A DNA stretch of 64,000 nucleotides from Burkholderia lata (lineage in GTDB: Bacteria > Pseudomonadota > Gammaproteobacteria > Burkholderiales > Burkholderiaceae). Positions 24,680 to 33,591 of the stretch are shown here, in pieces. The position numbers were made by a program, and so were the translations under genes. The number at the start of each line of letters is the position of its first letter. Position 1 is the stretch's first letter. The stretch spans positions 434,001 to 498,000 of the forward strand of contig NZ_CABVQK010000002.1 of the NCBI RefSeq assembly GCF_902499335.1, given 5' to 3'. The notes under the pieces are model-generated. The model had not been told where the DNA came from, did not search any database, and was given only the letters and a program-made list of their open reading frames with translations.

Positions 24680-25345
24680 ATGCATATCCTGTTGGTAGAA
24701 GACGATGTGATGCTGGCCGACGCCGTTTGCGCCGGCCTCCGGCAGAACGGCTGGCGCGCGGACTGGTCGGCCGACGTGCCGGCCGCGCGGCTCGCGCTCG
24801 TCGGCCACGACTACGATGTGGTGCTGCTCGACCTGCAACTGGCGGGTGCGTCCGGTTTCACGCTGCTCGCCGCGATGCGTGCGAACTACGACTCGACGCC
24901 GGTATTGATCGTGACCGCGCGCGATCAGTTGAGCGACCGGATCCGTGGCCTCGACGCAGGCGCCGACGACTATCTCGTGAAGCCGTTCCAGCTCGACGAG
25001 CTCTACGCGCGGCTGCGCGCACTGACGCGCCGCAGCCAGGGCCGCGTGTCGGAGCGCCTGATCTACCGCGACGTGCACGTCGACCCGGCGCGCAAGGAGG
25101 TCACGCGCGCCGGCGAGCCTGTTGCGCTCAGCATTCACGAGTACCGCACGCTGCTTGCGCTGATGGAGCGGCAAGGCCGCGTCGTCACGCGGACGCAGCT
25201 CGAAGAGCGCGTGTACGGCAACGACAGCGAAATCGAAAGCAACACGATCGCGGTGTACATCCATCAACTTCGACGCAAGCTCGGCGAAGAGCTGATCGTG
25301 ACCGTGCATGGCTTCGGCTATCGCGTCGGGGAGAGCCCGGCATGA
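24680..25345 (+). CDS. OmpR-family response regulator (PmrA/QseB-like)
   Basis: Two-component response regulator of 221 residues. The receiver domain has the acidic pair EDD (residues 8-10), the phospho-acceptor in VVLLDLQL, Thr in IVTARD and Lys in LVKPFQ. The C-terminal winged helix has the QseB/PmrA-type recognition region ESNTIAVYIHQLRRKLG. A PmrA-box-like repeat precedes it, indicating autoregulation. Its stop overlaps the start of the histidine kinase gene in ATGA. Divergent DedA and phospholipid methyltransferase genes are likely targets. Confidence 0.93.
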   Translation: MHILLVEDDVMLADAVCAGLRQNGWRADWSADVPAARLALVGHDYDVVLLDLQLAGASGFTLLAAMRANYDSTPVLIVTARDQLSDRIRGLDAGADDYLVKPFQLDELYARLRALTRRSQGRVSERLIYRDVHVDPARKEVTRAGEPVALSIHEYRTLLALMERQGRVVTRTQLEERVYGNDSEIESNTIAVYIHQLRRKLGEELIVTVHGFGYRVGESPA

Positions 25346-26727
25346 AGTCCCTACGCGTGCGCCTGCTTGCGACCGTGATGGCGGCGGTCGTCGTGTTCTG
25401 GGCGAGCTGGGGGGCGTTTCTCGGCATCGGCCTGTGGCGTGAACAGCGCGGCTGGCGCGACGGCATGCTCGAGAGCGCCGCGCAACTGCTGCTCCTGTCG
25501 TTGCCGGATGCGATCGATCGCCTGCCCGCAGCGAACGCCCAGGCGGTGGTGCCGAAAGCCGCGTATGGCAAGTACGACGTCGCGTTCCAGATCTGGGTCG
25601 ATGGCCGCAACGTGATGCACAGCGCGGATGCGCCGGGGCCGGCGCTCAAGGCCGACCTGCGCGACGGCTACGGGGTGAGCACCGGTCGTGGCGCCGCGCA
25701 CGACGAGACCTGGCGCGTCTACTCGCTGTCGGATCCGGCGGGCCGGATTCACGTTCAGACGGGCGGCCCGGCCACGACCTGGCAGGAGAAGGCGAACAAT
25801 GCGCTGCAACTCGGGCTGTTCAATACGGCGGTGATGCTCGCGATGCTGGGCGTCGTGATCTGGTGGGTGATCCGCTGGTCGTTCGGGCCGGTGCGCGAGG
25901 TCCAGCGGGCGATCCAGCACAAGGCCGCATTCGATTTCTCGCCGTTGCCGCTGGTGACGCTGCCGCGCGAACTGCGCCCGCTCGTCGAATCGTTCAATCG
26001 CCTGCTCGCGCGGCTGAGTCAGGCCGTCGACACCGAGCGCCGTTTCATCGGCGATGCGGCGCACGAGTTGCGCACGCCGCTGGCGGCGCTGTCGGCCCAG
26101 GCGGAAGTGGCGTTGCAGGCGGACAGTCTGGCGGACAAGAACGAAGCATTGCGCCGGCTCGCAACGGGCGTCGAGCGCAGCGCGCGGCTATCCGGGCAAT
26201 TGCTCGAACTGGCGCGGCTGGATGCCGGATCGCGCGCCGACCAGCATGGGCCGGTGGAACTGTCGCGGCTCGTTGCGCTGATCGCGAGCGACTTCGACGC
26301 GGCCGCGCATGCGCGCCGACAGACAGTGCGGATCGCGGTCGACCCGGTGCGCGTCTGGGGCGATCTGGACGAGATCGCGATTGCGGTGCGCAACCTGATC
26401 GACAACGCGCTGCGTTACGGCCGTGACGGCGGGCGGGTCGAGATCACGTGCGACGTTCCTGCCGATGCGGACGGGGCGTGGGTCAAGCTGCGTATCGCGG
26501 ACGACGGGCCCGGTGTGCCGGCCAACGAGCGTGAGCGGATCTTCGAACGCTTTTACCGGGTACCGGGAACGGTGCAGCCGGGCAGCGGGATCGGCCTGTC
26601 GCTCGTCGCGCGCATCGCCGAGTCGCACGGCGGGTCGGTCGAGGTGACGGCCGGTATCGGGGGGAGCGGGCTGACGGTGATCCTGTCGTTCCCGATATGG
26701 GTGGATCCGCAGCGCTGGCAGCGGTAG
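25342..26727 (+). CDS. Sensor histidine kinase (PmrB/QseC-like)
   Basis: Inner-membrane sensor kinase of 461 residues: helix 1 at about 7-30, a periplasmic sensor of roughly 125 residues, helix 2 (LFNTAVMLAMLGVVIWWVI), a HAMP-like linker, the H-box FIGDAAHELRTPLAAL, N-box VRNLIDNALRYG, G1 IADDGPGVP, and G2 GSGIGLSLVA. It should phosphorylate the upstream-encoded regulator. The periplasmic region lacks the ExxE iron motif of enteric PmrB, so the signal may differ. It is coupled to the regulator gene by a four-base overlap. Confidence 0.93.
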   Translation: MKSLRVRLLATVMAAVVVFWASWGAFLGIGLWREQRGWRDGMLESAAQLLLLSLPDAIDRLPAANAQAVVPKAAYGKYDVAFQIWVDGRNVMHSADAPGPALKADLRDGYGVSTGRGAAHDETWRVYSLSDPAGRIHVQTGGPATTWQEKANNALQLGLFNTAVMLAMLGVVIWWVIRWSFGPVREVQRAIQHKAAFDFSPLPLVTLPRELRPLVESFNRLLARLSQAVDTERRFIGDAAHELRTPLAALSAQAEVALQADSLADKNEALRRLATGVERSARLSGQLLELARLDAGSRADQHGPVELSRLVALIASDFDAAAHARRQTVRIAVDPVRVWGDLDEIAIAVRNLIDNALRYGRDGGRVEITCDVPADADGAWVKLRIADDGPGVPANERERIFERFYRVPGTVQPGSGIGLSLVARIAESHGGSVEVTAGIGGSGLTVILSFPIWVDPQRWQR

Positions 26728-26856
26728 CGCGGGTTTCGGCAAGACGTGCTGCCCATGCTGCGCCGTGACGGTAACGCGATCGACGCTGCGCCGCGCCCTG
26801 CCCGTCCGTTCCCGGTCTATGCTGTGCAATCGAAATCTTCAATCGAGGAGCAGCCG

Positions 26857-27573
26857 ATGTCCGATGCAACGACCGGAAACGCGACAGGCAGTGCGCACCC
26901 GCTCGACCATGTGGTGTGGAGTGCGCTGACGGGCAGACAGCGCCGCTTTGCGCTCGGCAACGACCGTGCATGGCGGTTTCCCGCGGCCATCGCGCCGTTT
27001 GCCGCGATCGAGGACACGAGCGCGGCATCCTTCGACGCGTTGCGCGCACTGATCGCCGCACACGGGCCGGCGGCACTGGTCACGACGGACGAGATCGAGG
27101 TGCCGGCGGGATTGTCGGCGATCCGGCGCGCGAACCTGTTGCAGATGGTCTGGCAGCGGACGCTCGACCCGGCACCTGAGTCGGGCTACGTCACGCTCAC
27201 CGAAGCCGATGTGCCGGAGATGCTCGCATTGACCACGGCCGCGCAGCCCGGCCCGTTCGGCCCGCGCACATACGAGCTCGGCCATTACATCGGCATCCGC
27301 GGCGAAGGCCGGCTGGCCGCGATGGCCGGTGAGCGGATGCAACCCGACGGGTATACCGAGATCAGCGCCGTGTGCGTGGATGCCGCGTTCCGGCGCCAGG
27401 GGCTTGCGGCGCGTCTGATGCGGTCGTTGATTGCGGAGATCGATGCGCGTTCGGAAACGCCTTTCCTGCACGTCCTCACGTCGAACCAGGTGGCGATCGA
27501 GCGCTATCTCGCCCTTGGTTTCGTCATCCGTCGCGAAATGCACCTGCTGGTGCTGGGCGACGCGCACGCGTGA
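26857..27573 (+). CDS. GNAT-family N-acetyltransferase
   Basis: Acetyltransferase of 238 residues. The C-terminal GNAT core is clear: EISAVCVDAAFRRQGLAARL is the acetyl-CoA-binding motif A, followed by FLHVLTSNQVAIERYLALGF (motif B). The N-terminal 100 residues resemble the FR47-like group. GAGGAG precedes the ATG by six bases. It stands alone between the sensor kinase and ohrR; the substrate cannot be inferred. Confidence 0.85.
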   Translation: MSDATTGNATGSAHPLDHVVWSALTGRQRRFALGNDRAWRFPAAIAPFAAIEDTSAASFDALRALIAAHGPAALVTTDEIEVPAGLSAIRRANLLQMVWQRTLDPAPESGYVTLTEADVPEMLALTTAAQPGPFGPRTYELGHYIGIRGEGRLAAMAGERMQPDGYTEISAVCVDAAFRRQGLAARLMRSLIAEIDARSETPFLHVLTSNQVAIERYLALGFVIRREMHLLVLGDAHA

Positions 27574-27621
27574 CGATGCGGCCGGCGCGATGCGCGTGCC
27601 GGCCGCAGGTTGTCCGGGTGT

Positions 27622-28077
27622 TTATTCGTCGGTCGACCGGATCAGGTTGCCGCGCAGCGTGACGATCGCCTTCTGCATCTTTGCGAATTCATCCGGCTTC
27701 AACCCGGTGGCTTCGACCAGATCCATGTCGAGCCCCTTCTCGCGCACGCGGCGGCCGCTCTTCGTCAGGCTGACGAGCACCTGGCGTTCGTCCGACGGAT
27801 CGCGGTGCCGCTCCAGGTAGCCCATCGCCTCGAGCTTCTTCAGGATCGGCGTCAGCGTATTGGATTCGAGGAACAGTTTCTCGCCGAGCTGGCCGACCGT
27901 CTGGTTGTCCTGCTCCCACAGCGCAATGATCGTGATGTATTGCGTATACGTGAGGCCGAGCTCTTCGAGGATCGGCTTGTAGGCCTTGCCGAACGCGAGG
28001 TTCGTCGAGTAGATCGCAAAGCACAGGAACTCGGACAGCTTCGGCGCGGCGGCGGATGGGGCTTCGGTCGGTTTCAT
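27622..28077 (-). CDS. ohrR: MarR-family organic peroxide sensor OhrR
   Basis: MarR-type repressor of 151 residues with the OhrR sensing cysteine in KLSEFLCFAIYS near the N-terminus and the winged helix QTVGQLGEKLFLESNTLTPI. Oxidation of that Cys by organic hydroperoxides releases DNA and derepresses ohr. The ATG at MKPTEAP follows GGAGGAAG by four bases. A palindrome matching the two ohr-upstream boxes lies 47 bases upstream, so it should repress itself and ohr in trans. Separation from ohr by about 6 kb is unusual. Confidence 0.93.
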   Translation of the reverse strand: MKPTEAPSAAAPKLSEFLCFAIYSTNLAFGKAYKPILEELGLTYTQYITIIALWEQDNQTVGQLGEKLFLESNTLTPILKKLEAMGYLERHRDPSDERQVLVSLTKSGRRVREKGLDMDLVEATGLKPDEFAKMQKAIVTLRGNLIRSTDE

Positions 28078-28123
28078 GGACTTCCTCCAGCGACGCGAAC
28101 GGCCGCAGATGGACGCATTATAT

Positions 28124-28143
28124 ATCGCGTGCGATCTTATCGG
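28124..28143. promoter_or_regulatory. OhrR-box candidate upstream of ohrR
   Basis: ATCGCGTGCGATCTTATCGG matches the box before ohr at 17 of 20 positions. It lies in an AT-rich promoter (TATATATCGC) 47 bases before the ohrR start, consistent with autorepression. Confidence 0.65.
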
Positions 28144-28179
28144 AAGCATGATAATCGGTCTCGATGAATCGGCGCGCCG

Positions 28180-28308
28180 TCAGTCCGCCCGGCGACGCTT
28201 GCCGGTCTGCACGCGGCTGGACGACAGCAGCGTGCATTGCACCGGATGCGCGATTTCGGTCGCGAGCCCGCCTGCCGCGAACAGCAGGATCATCAGCCAG
28301 CGCTTCAT
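28180..28308 (-). CDS. Small exported peptide coupled to the GFA-family gene
   Basis: A 42-residue product starting MKRWLMILLFAAGGLATEIA, a short positively charged N-terminus and a hydrophobic segment that look like a signal peptide or anchor, followed by a small Cys- and Arg-containing tail. GGAGGA lies four bases before the ATG, and the ATG overlaps the stop of the upstream GFA gene (ATGA). This ribosome binding site plus overlap is strong evidence for translation. No family recognised. Confidence 0.6.
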   Translation of the reverse strand: MKRWLMILLFAAGGLATEIAHPVQCTLLSSSRVQTGKRRRAD

Positions 28309-28676
28309 GCGTCCTCCACGACCGAGAGGCTCGCGCCGTCGGCGACCGTCGCGTCGAGCGCGTACGGATCGACGCCGTCGAGGCAGCCCAGATTGACGCG
28401 CCAGCATGCGGGGTCCTTGCGCGTCTGATGGAACGGATAAACGCCGCAATGGCTGCAGAAATAGTGACGGGCCGTGCGCGTATTGAAGCGATAGCACGTC
28501 AGTGCGCCCTCGCCCTCGACGATCTTCAGTTCACCGGCGGCGAACATCGGGCTCATCAGCGCGCCGCGCCGGCGGCACAGGCTGCAGTTGCAGCGCACCG
28601 CCGGCGTAATGGCCGTTCTGACTTCGAATTTGACGGCCCCGCAATGGCAGGACCCTTTGAACCAGGTTGCAGACAT
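28305..28676 (-). CDS. GFA/CENP-V family zinc protein
   Basis: Protein of 123 residues with the zinc-binding fold of glutathione-dependent formaldehyde-activating enzyme homologues. The cysteines occur as GSCHCGAVKFEV, RCNCSLCRRRGAL and YFCSHCGVYPF, giving the usual two zinc sites. Many members bind glutathione or act on small thiol adducts; the exact substrate here is unknown. It is the first gene of a two-gene unit with a coupled small peptide. Confidence 0.88.
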   Translation of the reverse strand: MSATWFKGSCHCGAVKFEVRTAITPAVRCNCSLCRRRGALMSPMFAAGELKIVEGEGALTCYRFNTRTARHYFCSHCGVYPFHQTRKDPACWRVNLGCLDGVDPYALDATVADGASLSVVEDA

Positions 28677-28871
28677 GATGCACTCCAGAAAAGGTCATGC
28701 CTGCTTTATAGCGGACGCCCGAACGTGCGTTGTATCGCGATGTATCCGCGGTTCGTGCAGATACAGAACATTGCAAATCGGCGGCGGGCGGCGACGTAAA
28801 GGCGCCGCGATCGGGGTATGTTCATCGATCGGCGGCATGTGCCCGCGGCCCGCCGCTCGCGAATCGTGCGA

Positions 28872-29972
28872 TCAATCCAGCACGTGCTGCATCCGCTCGA
28901 TCGCCGCCCGCGTTTCGCGTTCGAGCGCGGCGAACAGCTCGGCCGCCGGCAGCGACCGCACGAGCGGCGCCGCCTGCCCGGCCCACTGCGCGCCGTAGCC
29001 GAATTCGCCCTTCGCCTTCGCGGCCGCATGCAGCGCCTTGCCGGCGTCGTATGCGATCGGGTACGCGGGCGTGGCCGGCGCTTGCGGGTCGTCGCCGAGC
29101 GCGGTCAGCCGGTTCGCGAGGCCGCGCGCGATCCGGCCCGAGATCGCGGCCGTGAACGTCGTGCGGCGTGCCGCGTCGCCGAGCAGCGCGCGGCGATAGC
29201 CGTCGTCGATCGACGTCTCCGGGCACGCGACGAACGCGGTGCCGAGCTGGGCGGCCTGCGCGCCAAGCGCGAGCGCGGCGGCGATCCCCTCGCCGTCCAT
29301 GATGCCGCCGGCGGCGATCACCGGCAGCGTGCATTCGCGCACGATCAGGCGCGTCAGCGCGAACGTGCCGAGACGATCGTCGTGCGCGGTCGAATCGAAC
29401 ACGCCGCGGTGCCCTCCCGCTTCGATCCCCTGCGCGACGATCGCGTCGATGCCGGCGGCGGCGATCTGGCGGGCCTCGTCGAGATTCGTCGCGGACGCGA
29501 ACAGCGTGATGCCCGCGCGCTTCAGCGCGGCGATCACGTCCGCGGACGGCAGCCCGAAATGGAAGCTGACGACGGCCGGCTTTTCTTCGACGAGCAGCGC
29601 CTGCATCGCGTCGTCCGCGACGAAGCTCGTATAGATCTCCGACAACGATGCGGGCGGTGTCGCGCCGTATTCGCGGAACACCGGCGCGAGCCACTCGAGC
29701 CACGCACGTTCGACGGCCGCGTCGGCATGCGCCGGCTGGTGGCAGAACACGTTGATGTTGAACGGCCGGTCGGTGAGCGCGCGCGTGTCGCGGATCATCT
29801 TGCGGGCGCCGTCGGCGTTCGTCGCGCCTACGCCGAGCGAGCCGAGCCCGCCCGCATTCGACACGGCGGCGGCCAGCGCCGGCGTGCTGACGCCGGCCAT
29901 CGGCGCCTGGACGATCGGTGCGCGCATGCCGAGCATGCGCAACAGCGTCCGGTTGTCGGTCGATTGATTCAT
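28872..29972 (-). CDS. Nitronate monooxygenase (2-nitropropane dioxygenase family)
   Basis: FMN-dependent TIM-barrel enzyme of 366 residues that oxidises alkyl nitronates such as propionate 3-nitronate. The N-terminal [20 protein letters not shown], the [11 protein letters not shown] loop with the catalytic His, the phosphate-binding [11 protein letters not shown] and [11 protein letters not shown] are all typical of class I members. AGGAG eight bases before the ATG supports MNQSTDNRT as the start rather than a TTG 18 bases upstream. It stands alone on the minus strand. Confidence 0.9.
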   Translation of the reverse strand: MNQSTDNRTLLRMLGMRAPIVQAPMAGVSTPALAAAVSNAGGLGSLGVGATNADGARKMIRDTRALTDRPFNINVFCHQPAHADAAVERAWLEWLAPVFREYGATPPASLSEIYTSFVADDAMQALLVEEKPAVVSFHFGLPSADVIAALKRAGITLFASATNLDEARQIAAAGIDAIVAQGIEAGGHRGVFDSTAHDDRLGTFALTRLIVRECTLPVIAAGGIMDGEGIAAALALGAQAAQLGTAFVACPETSIDDGYRRALLGDAARRTTFTAAISGRIARGLANRLTALGDDPQAPATPAYPIAYDAGKALHAAAKAKGEFGYGAQWAGQAAPLVRSLPAAELFAALERETRAAIERMQHVLD

Positions 29973-30145
29973 GTCGCTTGTCTCCTGCAAAATCCGTCAT
30001 CGAAATGCTTCGGCCGGATACGGGCGCGAAGCGCGTGTGTCGGGTTCGGATCGGTGCGCGTTCGTCGTGCTTTGCGCGCAACCGGTCACGTGAAAGTCAT
30101 GCCGAAAACGATGGGCAGCCGTGCGGTGCGGTGGTGTCTGCAACT

Positions 30146-30171
30146 GTGGCGACGGTGAGTGTCGTCGCCAC
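30146..30171. terminator. Hairpin between MFS and nitronate monooxygenase genes
   Basis: Perfect eight-base stem GTGGCGAC / GTCGCCAC with a ten-base loop, about 64 bases past the MFS gene stop on its strand. No U-run follows, so it is a weak terminator candidate for the MFS transcript. Confidence 0.3.
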
Positions 30172-30234
30172 TGCCCGGCGCGATACCCGCATCTGCACCC
30201 ATCCTACGCCAGCCCGCGATCCGCCGGCCAGCCG

Positions 30235-31491
30235 CTATCGGCCGCGCGCCCAATAAGCGAGCCCCGCGCAAACCGCCAGCAGCGCGCCCGTCACGAAGAA
30301 CACCGAATGCAGCCCGAACGCGACGCCGATCTGCCCGCCGATCACGGGGCCGATTACCTGCCCGCTGAACTGCGCGGACTGCAGGTAGCCCAGCATCTGC
30401 CCGGTCGCACGCTCGTCGACCGATTGCCGCACGAGCTTGCCGATCGACGGCAGCAATCCCGCGAGCGTCATGCCCATCAACCCGCGCAACGCGGCAAGCT
30501 GCCACCAGTGGGTGACGAACGCCTGTGGCACCATCGCGAGCGCGGTCAGCAGCAGGCAGCCGATGATCACGTTCCAGCTGCCGATCCGGTCGGCGAGCGC
30601 GCCGAGCCGCGCGGCGGTCAGCATGCTGCCGAAAGCCGAGCACGCCATCACGACGCCGGCGACACGCGCGAGGTGGTCGCCGCCCACGCCGAGGCCGCCA
30701 ATGTAGACGGTGATGATCGGTTCGATCGACATGTTCGCGAGCAGCACCATCATCGCCGTCACCAGCAGTGCGGCGACCGCCGCGCGATTCGTGCGGTGCG
30801 GCGTGCCGGCCGCGGCGCTCGAGGTGCGCGTGCCGGCATCGGTGCCCGCGTGGAAGTCTTCCTTCACGACGAAGATCGTCAGCAGCGCGGCGACGGCGAT
30901 CATCGCGCCACCGGCGAAGAACGTGCCGCGAATGCCGAGCCAGCCCGGCAGCAACCCGCCGACGAGCGGCCCGACCAGGTTGCCCGCGAGCGCGCCGGTC
31001 GACAGGATGCCGAGCGCCCAGCCCGCGCGCTCGCGCGGCGCCTGCGTGCCGACCATCACGGTCGACGCCGACGCGTAGCCGCCGACGAGCCCCGCGAGCA
31101 GCCGCAGCGCGACGAGTTCGACCACGTTGTGCGCGACGCCGATCAGCGACATCACGATCGCCATGCCGATCGCCGCGCGCACGAGCATCGGCTTGCGGCC
31201 GAAGCGGTCCGCGAGGCGCCCCCACAGCGGCGCGGTGACGGCCGTGCCGAGAAACGTCGCGCCGAATGCGATGCCCGACCACTGGATCACGGCCGACTGC
31301 GCATCGACGCCGAGTTGCCGCACGTACAGCGGCAAGAACGGCAGCAACATGCTCAGGCTGACGAGCGTCGTGAACGAGCCGAACACGCAGACGGCGAGAT
31401 TGCGCCGCCAGTAGCGCGTGTTGCGTTCGGCGTAGCTGCCGGCGGGCCGTTCGGCCAGTGCCGCGACGGGGGCATGCGAGAGCGTGCTCAT
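30235..31491 (-). CDS. MFS multidrug transporter (DHA1, MdtG-like)
   Basis: Major facilitator of 418 residues with 12 predicted helices. Motif A after helix 2 is GRLADRFGRKPML and the second, degenerate copy after helix 8 is GALADRIGSWNV; motif C in helix 5 reads GILSTGALAGNLVGPLVGG, which marks drug:H+ antiporters. The ATG overlaps the stop of a 58-residue membrane protein gene in ATGA. The nearby divergent-side LysR gene (same strand, upstream) may regulate it. Confidence 0.9.
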   Translation of the reverse strand: MSTLSHAPVAALAERPAGSYAERNTRYWRRNLAVCVFGSFTTLVSLSMLLPFLPLYVRQLGVDAQSAVIQWSGIAFGATFLGTAVTAPLWGRLADRFGRKPMLVRAAIGMAIVMSLIGVAHNVVELVALRLLAGLVGGYASASTVMVGTQAPRERAGWALGILSTGALAGNLVGPLVGGLLPGWLGIRGTFFAGGAMIAVAALLTIFVVKEDFHAGTDAGTRTSSAAAGTPHRTNRAAVAALLVTAMMVLLANMSIEPIITVYIGGLGVGGDHLARVAGVVMACSAFGSMLTAARLGALADRIGSWNVIIGCLLLTALAMVPQAFVTHWWQLAALRGLMGMTLAGLLPSIGKLVRQSVDERATGQMLGYLQSAQFSGQVIGPVIGGQIGVAFGLHSVFFVTGALLAVCAGLAYWARGR

Positions 31492-31664
31492 TGCATGCTC
31501 TCCTTCACGGTCATCGGTGCGGGAAGCCGCTGCGTCGCGAAGATTGCAGACAACGGCACGAATACGAAACCGAAACCGAAACCGGCAATGCCGATACCGG
31601 ACACCACGCGGTGCGTCAGTCCGAACGCACGGGCGCGAGGCTGGTCGGGAAGCGCTTGATACAT
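31488..31664 (-). CDS. Small single-helix membrane protein coupled to the MFS transporter
   Basis: A 58-residue protein with one hydrophobic segment (VVSGIGIAGFGFGFVFVPLS) rich in Gly and Phe, between a basic N-terminus and a short polar tail. GGAGG lies about seven bases before the ATG. The stop is embedded in the start of the MFS gene (ATGA), so it is translated immediately before the pump. It may be a small subunit or regulator of the transporter, as AcrZ is for AcrB, but this is analogy only. Confidence 0.6.
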   Translation of the reverse strand: MYQALPDQPRARAFGLTHRVVSGIGIAGFGFGFVFVPLSAIFATQRLPAPMTVKESMQ

Positions 31665-31781
31665 GTTGACCTCCATTCGCTGAACGGGCGGCATGCGCGT
31701 CCGTTGGTTGAAGGAAGTCTAGATTGAGCCGATTGTCGAGTGAATCCCCGTCACGCGAAAGCCATTCTTCCGCATCCCGGT

Positions 31782-32708
31782 TCAATCGCCGTCGGTGATG
31801 GCCGCCAGCCGCGCGAAGTGCTCGCGCAGGCGCGGCGCCGCGAAATCGACGAATGCGCGCACCTTCGGCACAGAAAGGCGTCCGTAAGACGTGACGAGAT
31901 GGATCGGCAGCGGCGCGTGCTCGCTGTCGCGCAGCACGATTCGCAGCGCGCCGTCCCGCACCGGTTCGGCGACGTGATACGAAAAGAGCCGCGTGACGCC
32001 GTGCCCGGCGACTGCCGACGCAACCGCGCCGCGGATCGTGTTGATGACGAAGCGCGGCGCGAACTGGACGACCTGCGGCAACGCCGACGGCGCGGACGGC
32101 GGGAAGCTCCACGAATCGAGGCCGAAATGCGTCATCGAGATGATCCGGTGCTGCGCGAGATCGGCCGGTGTCTCGATTGCCGGATGCTTCGCCAGGTAAT
32201 CGGGCGATGCCACGACGACCCGCCGCACCGCGCCGACGGGAATCGCCACCAGCGTCGAATCGGCCAGGTGCGCGATCCGCAGCGCGACATCCATCCCTTC
32301 GTCGATCAGGCTGACGGGGCGGTCGAGTAACTGCAGGCGGATCGACACGGCCGGATGGCGTTCGATGAATTCGTCGAGCAGCGCGCGCAGCACGTCTTCA
32401 CCCGCGGCGACCGGTGCCGTGACCGTCAACAGGCCGCGCGGCGCCGAGCGCTCGTCGGCGACCAGCATGTCGGCTTCCTCGAGATCGGACAGGATGCGCC
32501 GGCACGCGGCTGCATAGCGTTCGCCTGCCTCGCTCAACCGAATCGTCCGGGTCGTGCGGTACAGCAGCGCGGTGCCCGTGTGCTCCTCGAGAAACGCGAT
32601 CGCGCGGCTGACCGCCGCCGGCGACCGGCCCAGCTTCCGGCCCGCGCCCGCGAGGCTGCCCTCGTCCAGCGTGGCGACGAACACCTTCATCGCATCGATT
32701 CGATCCAT
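31782..32708 (-). CDS. LysR-family transcriptional regulator
   Basis: LysR-type regulator of 308 residues: winged helix MDRIDAMKVFVATLDEGSLA to LLYRTTRTIRLSEAG, then the effector-binding domain (LLTVTAPVAAGEDVLRALLD onward). The start MDRIDAM is the conserved LysR beginning; a longer frame upstream lacks similarity. It is upstream of the small membrane protein/MFS pair on the same strand and divergent from a lipoprotein gene; the target is uncertain. Confidence 0.9.
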   Translation of the reverse strand: MDRIDAMKVFVATLDEGSLAGAGRKLGRSPAAVSRAIAFLEEHTGTALLYRTTRTIRLSEAGERYAAACRRILSDLEEADMLVADERSAPRGLLTVTAPVAAGEDVLRALLDEFIERHPAVSIRLQLLDRPVSLIDEGMDVALRIAHLADSTLVAIPVGAVRRVVVASPDYLAKHPAIETPADLAQHRIISMTHFGLDSWSFPPSAPSALPQVVQFAPRFVINTIRGAVASAVAGHGVTRLFSYHVAEPVRDGALRIVLRDSEHAPLPIHLVTSYGRLSVPKVRAFVDFAAPRLREHFARLAAITDGD

Positions 32709-32944
32709 GGTGTGAGTGAGCTGGGCGCGAACGGTCGTGTGATGGGCGGCAGGCAAGCGAGCGAGCAGTCTACCGCACGCGGGCGCGGTGCTTTGCCCGG
32801 GGGATACTGCACTTGCCGTTTTGGCCCTACAATGCGCAGGCGAAGAAACCGCATGACCGGCCGTCAGGGTGCCGCGTTCACCGAACGCAGCGTCCGACAT
32901 TCAAGCGGTTCCGCTGAATAACGAACAACATCCAACCAGCACTC

Positions 32945-33577
32945 ATGAAAAGAAGAACGTTTCTCGCGCTGCCCGCCGTGGCAGCGTCCGGCATGCTCGC
33001 CGGCTGCTCCAATTTCGGCCCCGTCACCAAGGCGTGGATGGAGGATTCGAAATACGACGAAACCTTGTCGACCTTCCTGATTACCGCGGACGGCAAGCAA
33101 CTCGTCGTGCTCGGCAAGAAGTATCACTACATCTTCGAGATGCCGCCGAGCCTCGCGACGGTGCTCACTGCACCCTATCGTCCCAAGATCCACACGGCGT
33201 TCAACAATTTCGAGGCGCACGGCGACGCGATCACCGGTCAATACACGATGCGGCTGGACCGCTCGGATGCGCCGGCCGGCTCCGATGTGCGCGAGCGTGC
33301 GCTCGCGGACGGTTTCAAGAAGGACGGTGCCTACCTGGAGTCGGAAGGCACGATCAGCGGCAAGCGCTATCTGCCGAACGACGTCTCGCCTGCGTCGGTC
33401 CCGCAAGCATTCAATCGTCCGTACGAGGTCACGGTGACGGACAAGCTGACGGCTGTCGGCCGCGGCGCCAAGCTGGCCTTGTCGCCGATCGCGATGGCGG
33501 CCGATGGCGCGCTGGGCCTGCTCGGCCTCGCGCTGTTCCCGATCGCACTCACCACATTCATCATCGTGGCGAGTTGA
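32945..33577 (+). CDS. Putative lipoprotein with C-terminal hydrophobic segment
   Basis: Exported protein of 210 residues with basic start MKRRTF and lipobox MLAGC (Cys21). The mature domain is mixed alpha/beta, and the C-terminus ends in a hydrophobic stretch (GALGLLGLALFPIALTTFII) that could re-enter the membrane. No family recognised. It is followed after 14 bases by a second exported protein gene, so the two form an operon; the function is unknown. Confidence 0.75.
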   Translation: MKRRTFLALPAVAASGMLAGCSNFGPVTKAWMEDSKYDETLSTFLITADGKQLVVLGKKYHYIFEMPPSLATVLTAPYRPKIHTAFNNFEAHGDAITGQYTMRLDRSDAPAGSDVRERALADGFKKDGAYLESEGTISGKRYLPNDVSPASVPQAFNRPYEVTVTDKLTAVGRGAKLALSPIAMAADGALGLLGLALFPIALTTFIIVAS

Positions 33578-33591
33578 GACCGGAATCCACG

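Noticed and set aside
28822..30081. Minus-strand frame of 419 codons overlapping the nitronate monooxygenase gene
   Set aside because: Arg/Ala-rich shadow of the real gene in another frame.
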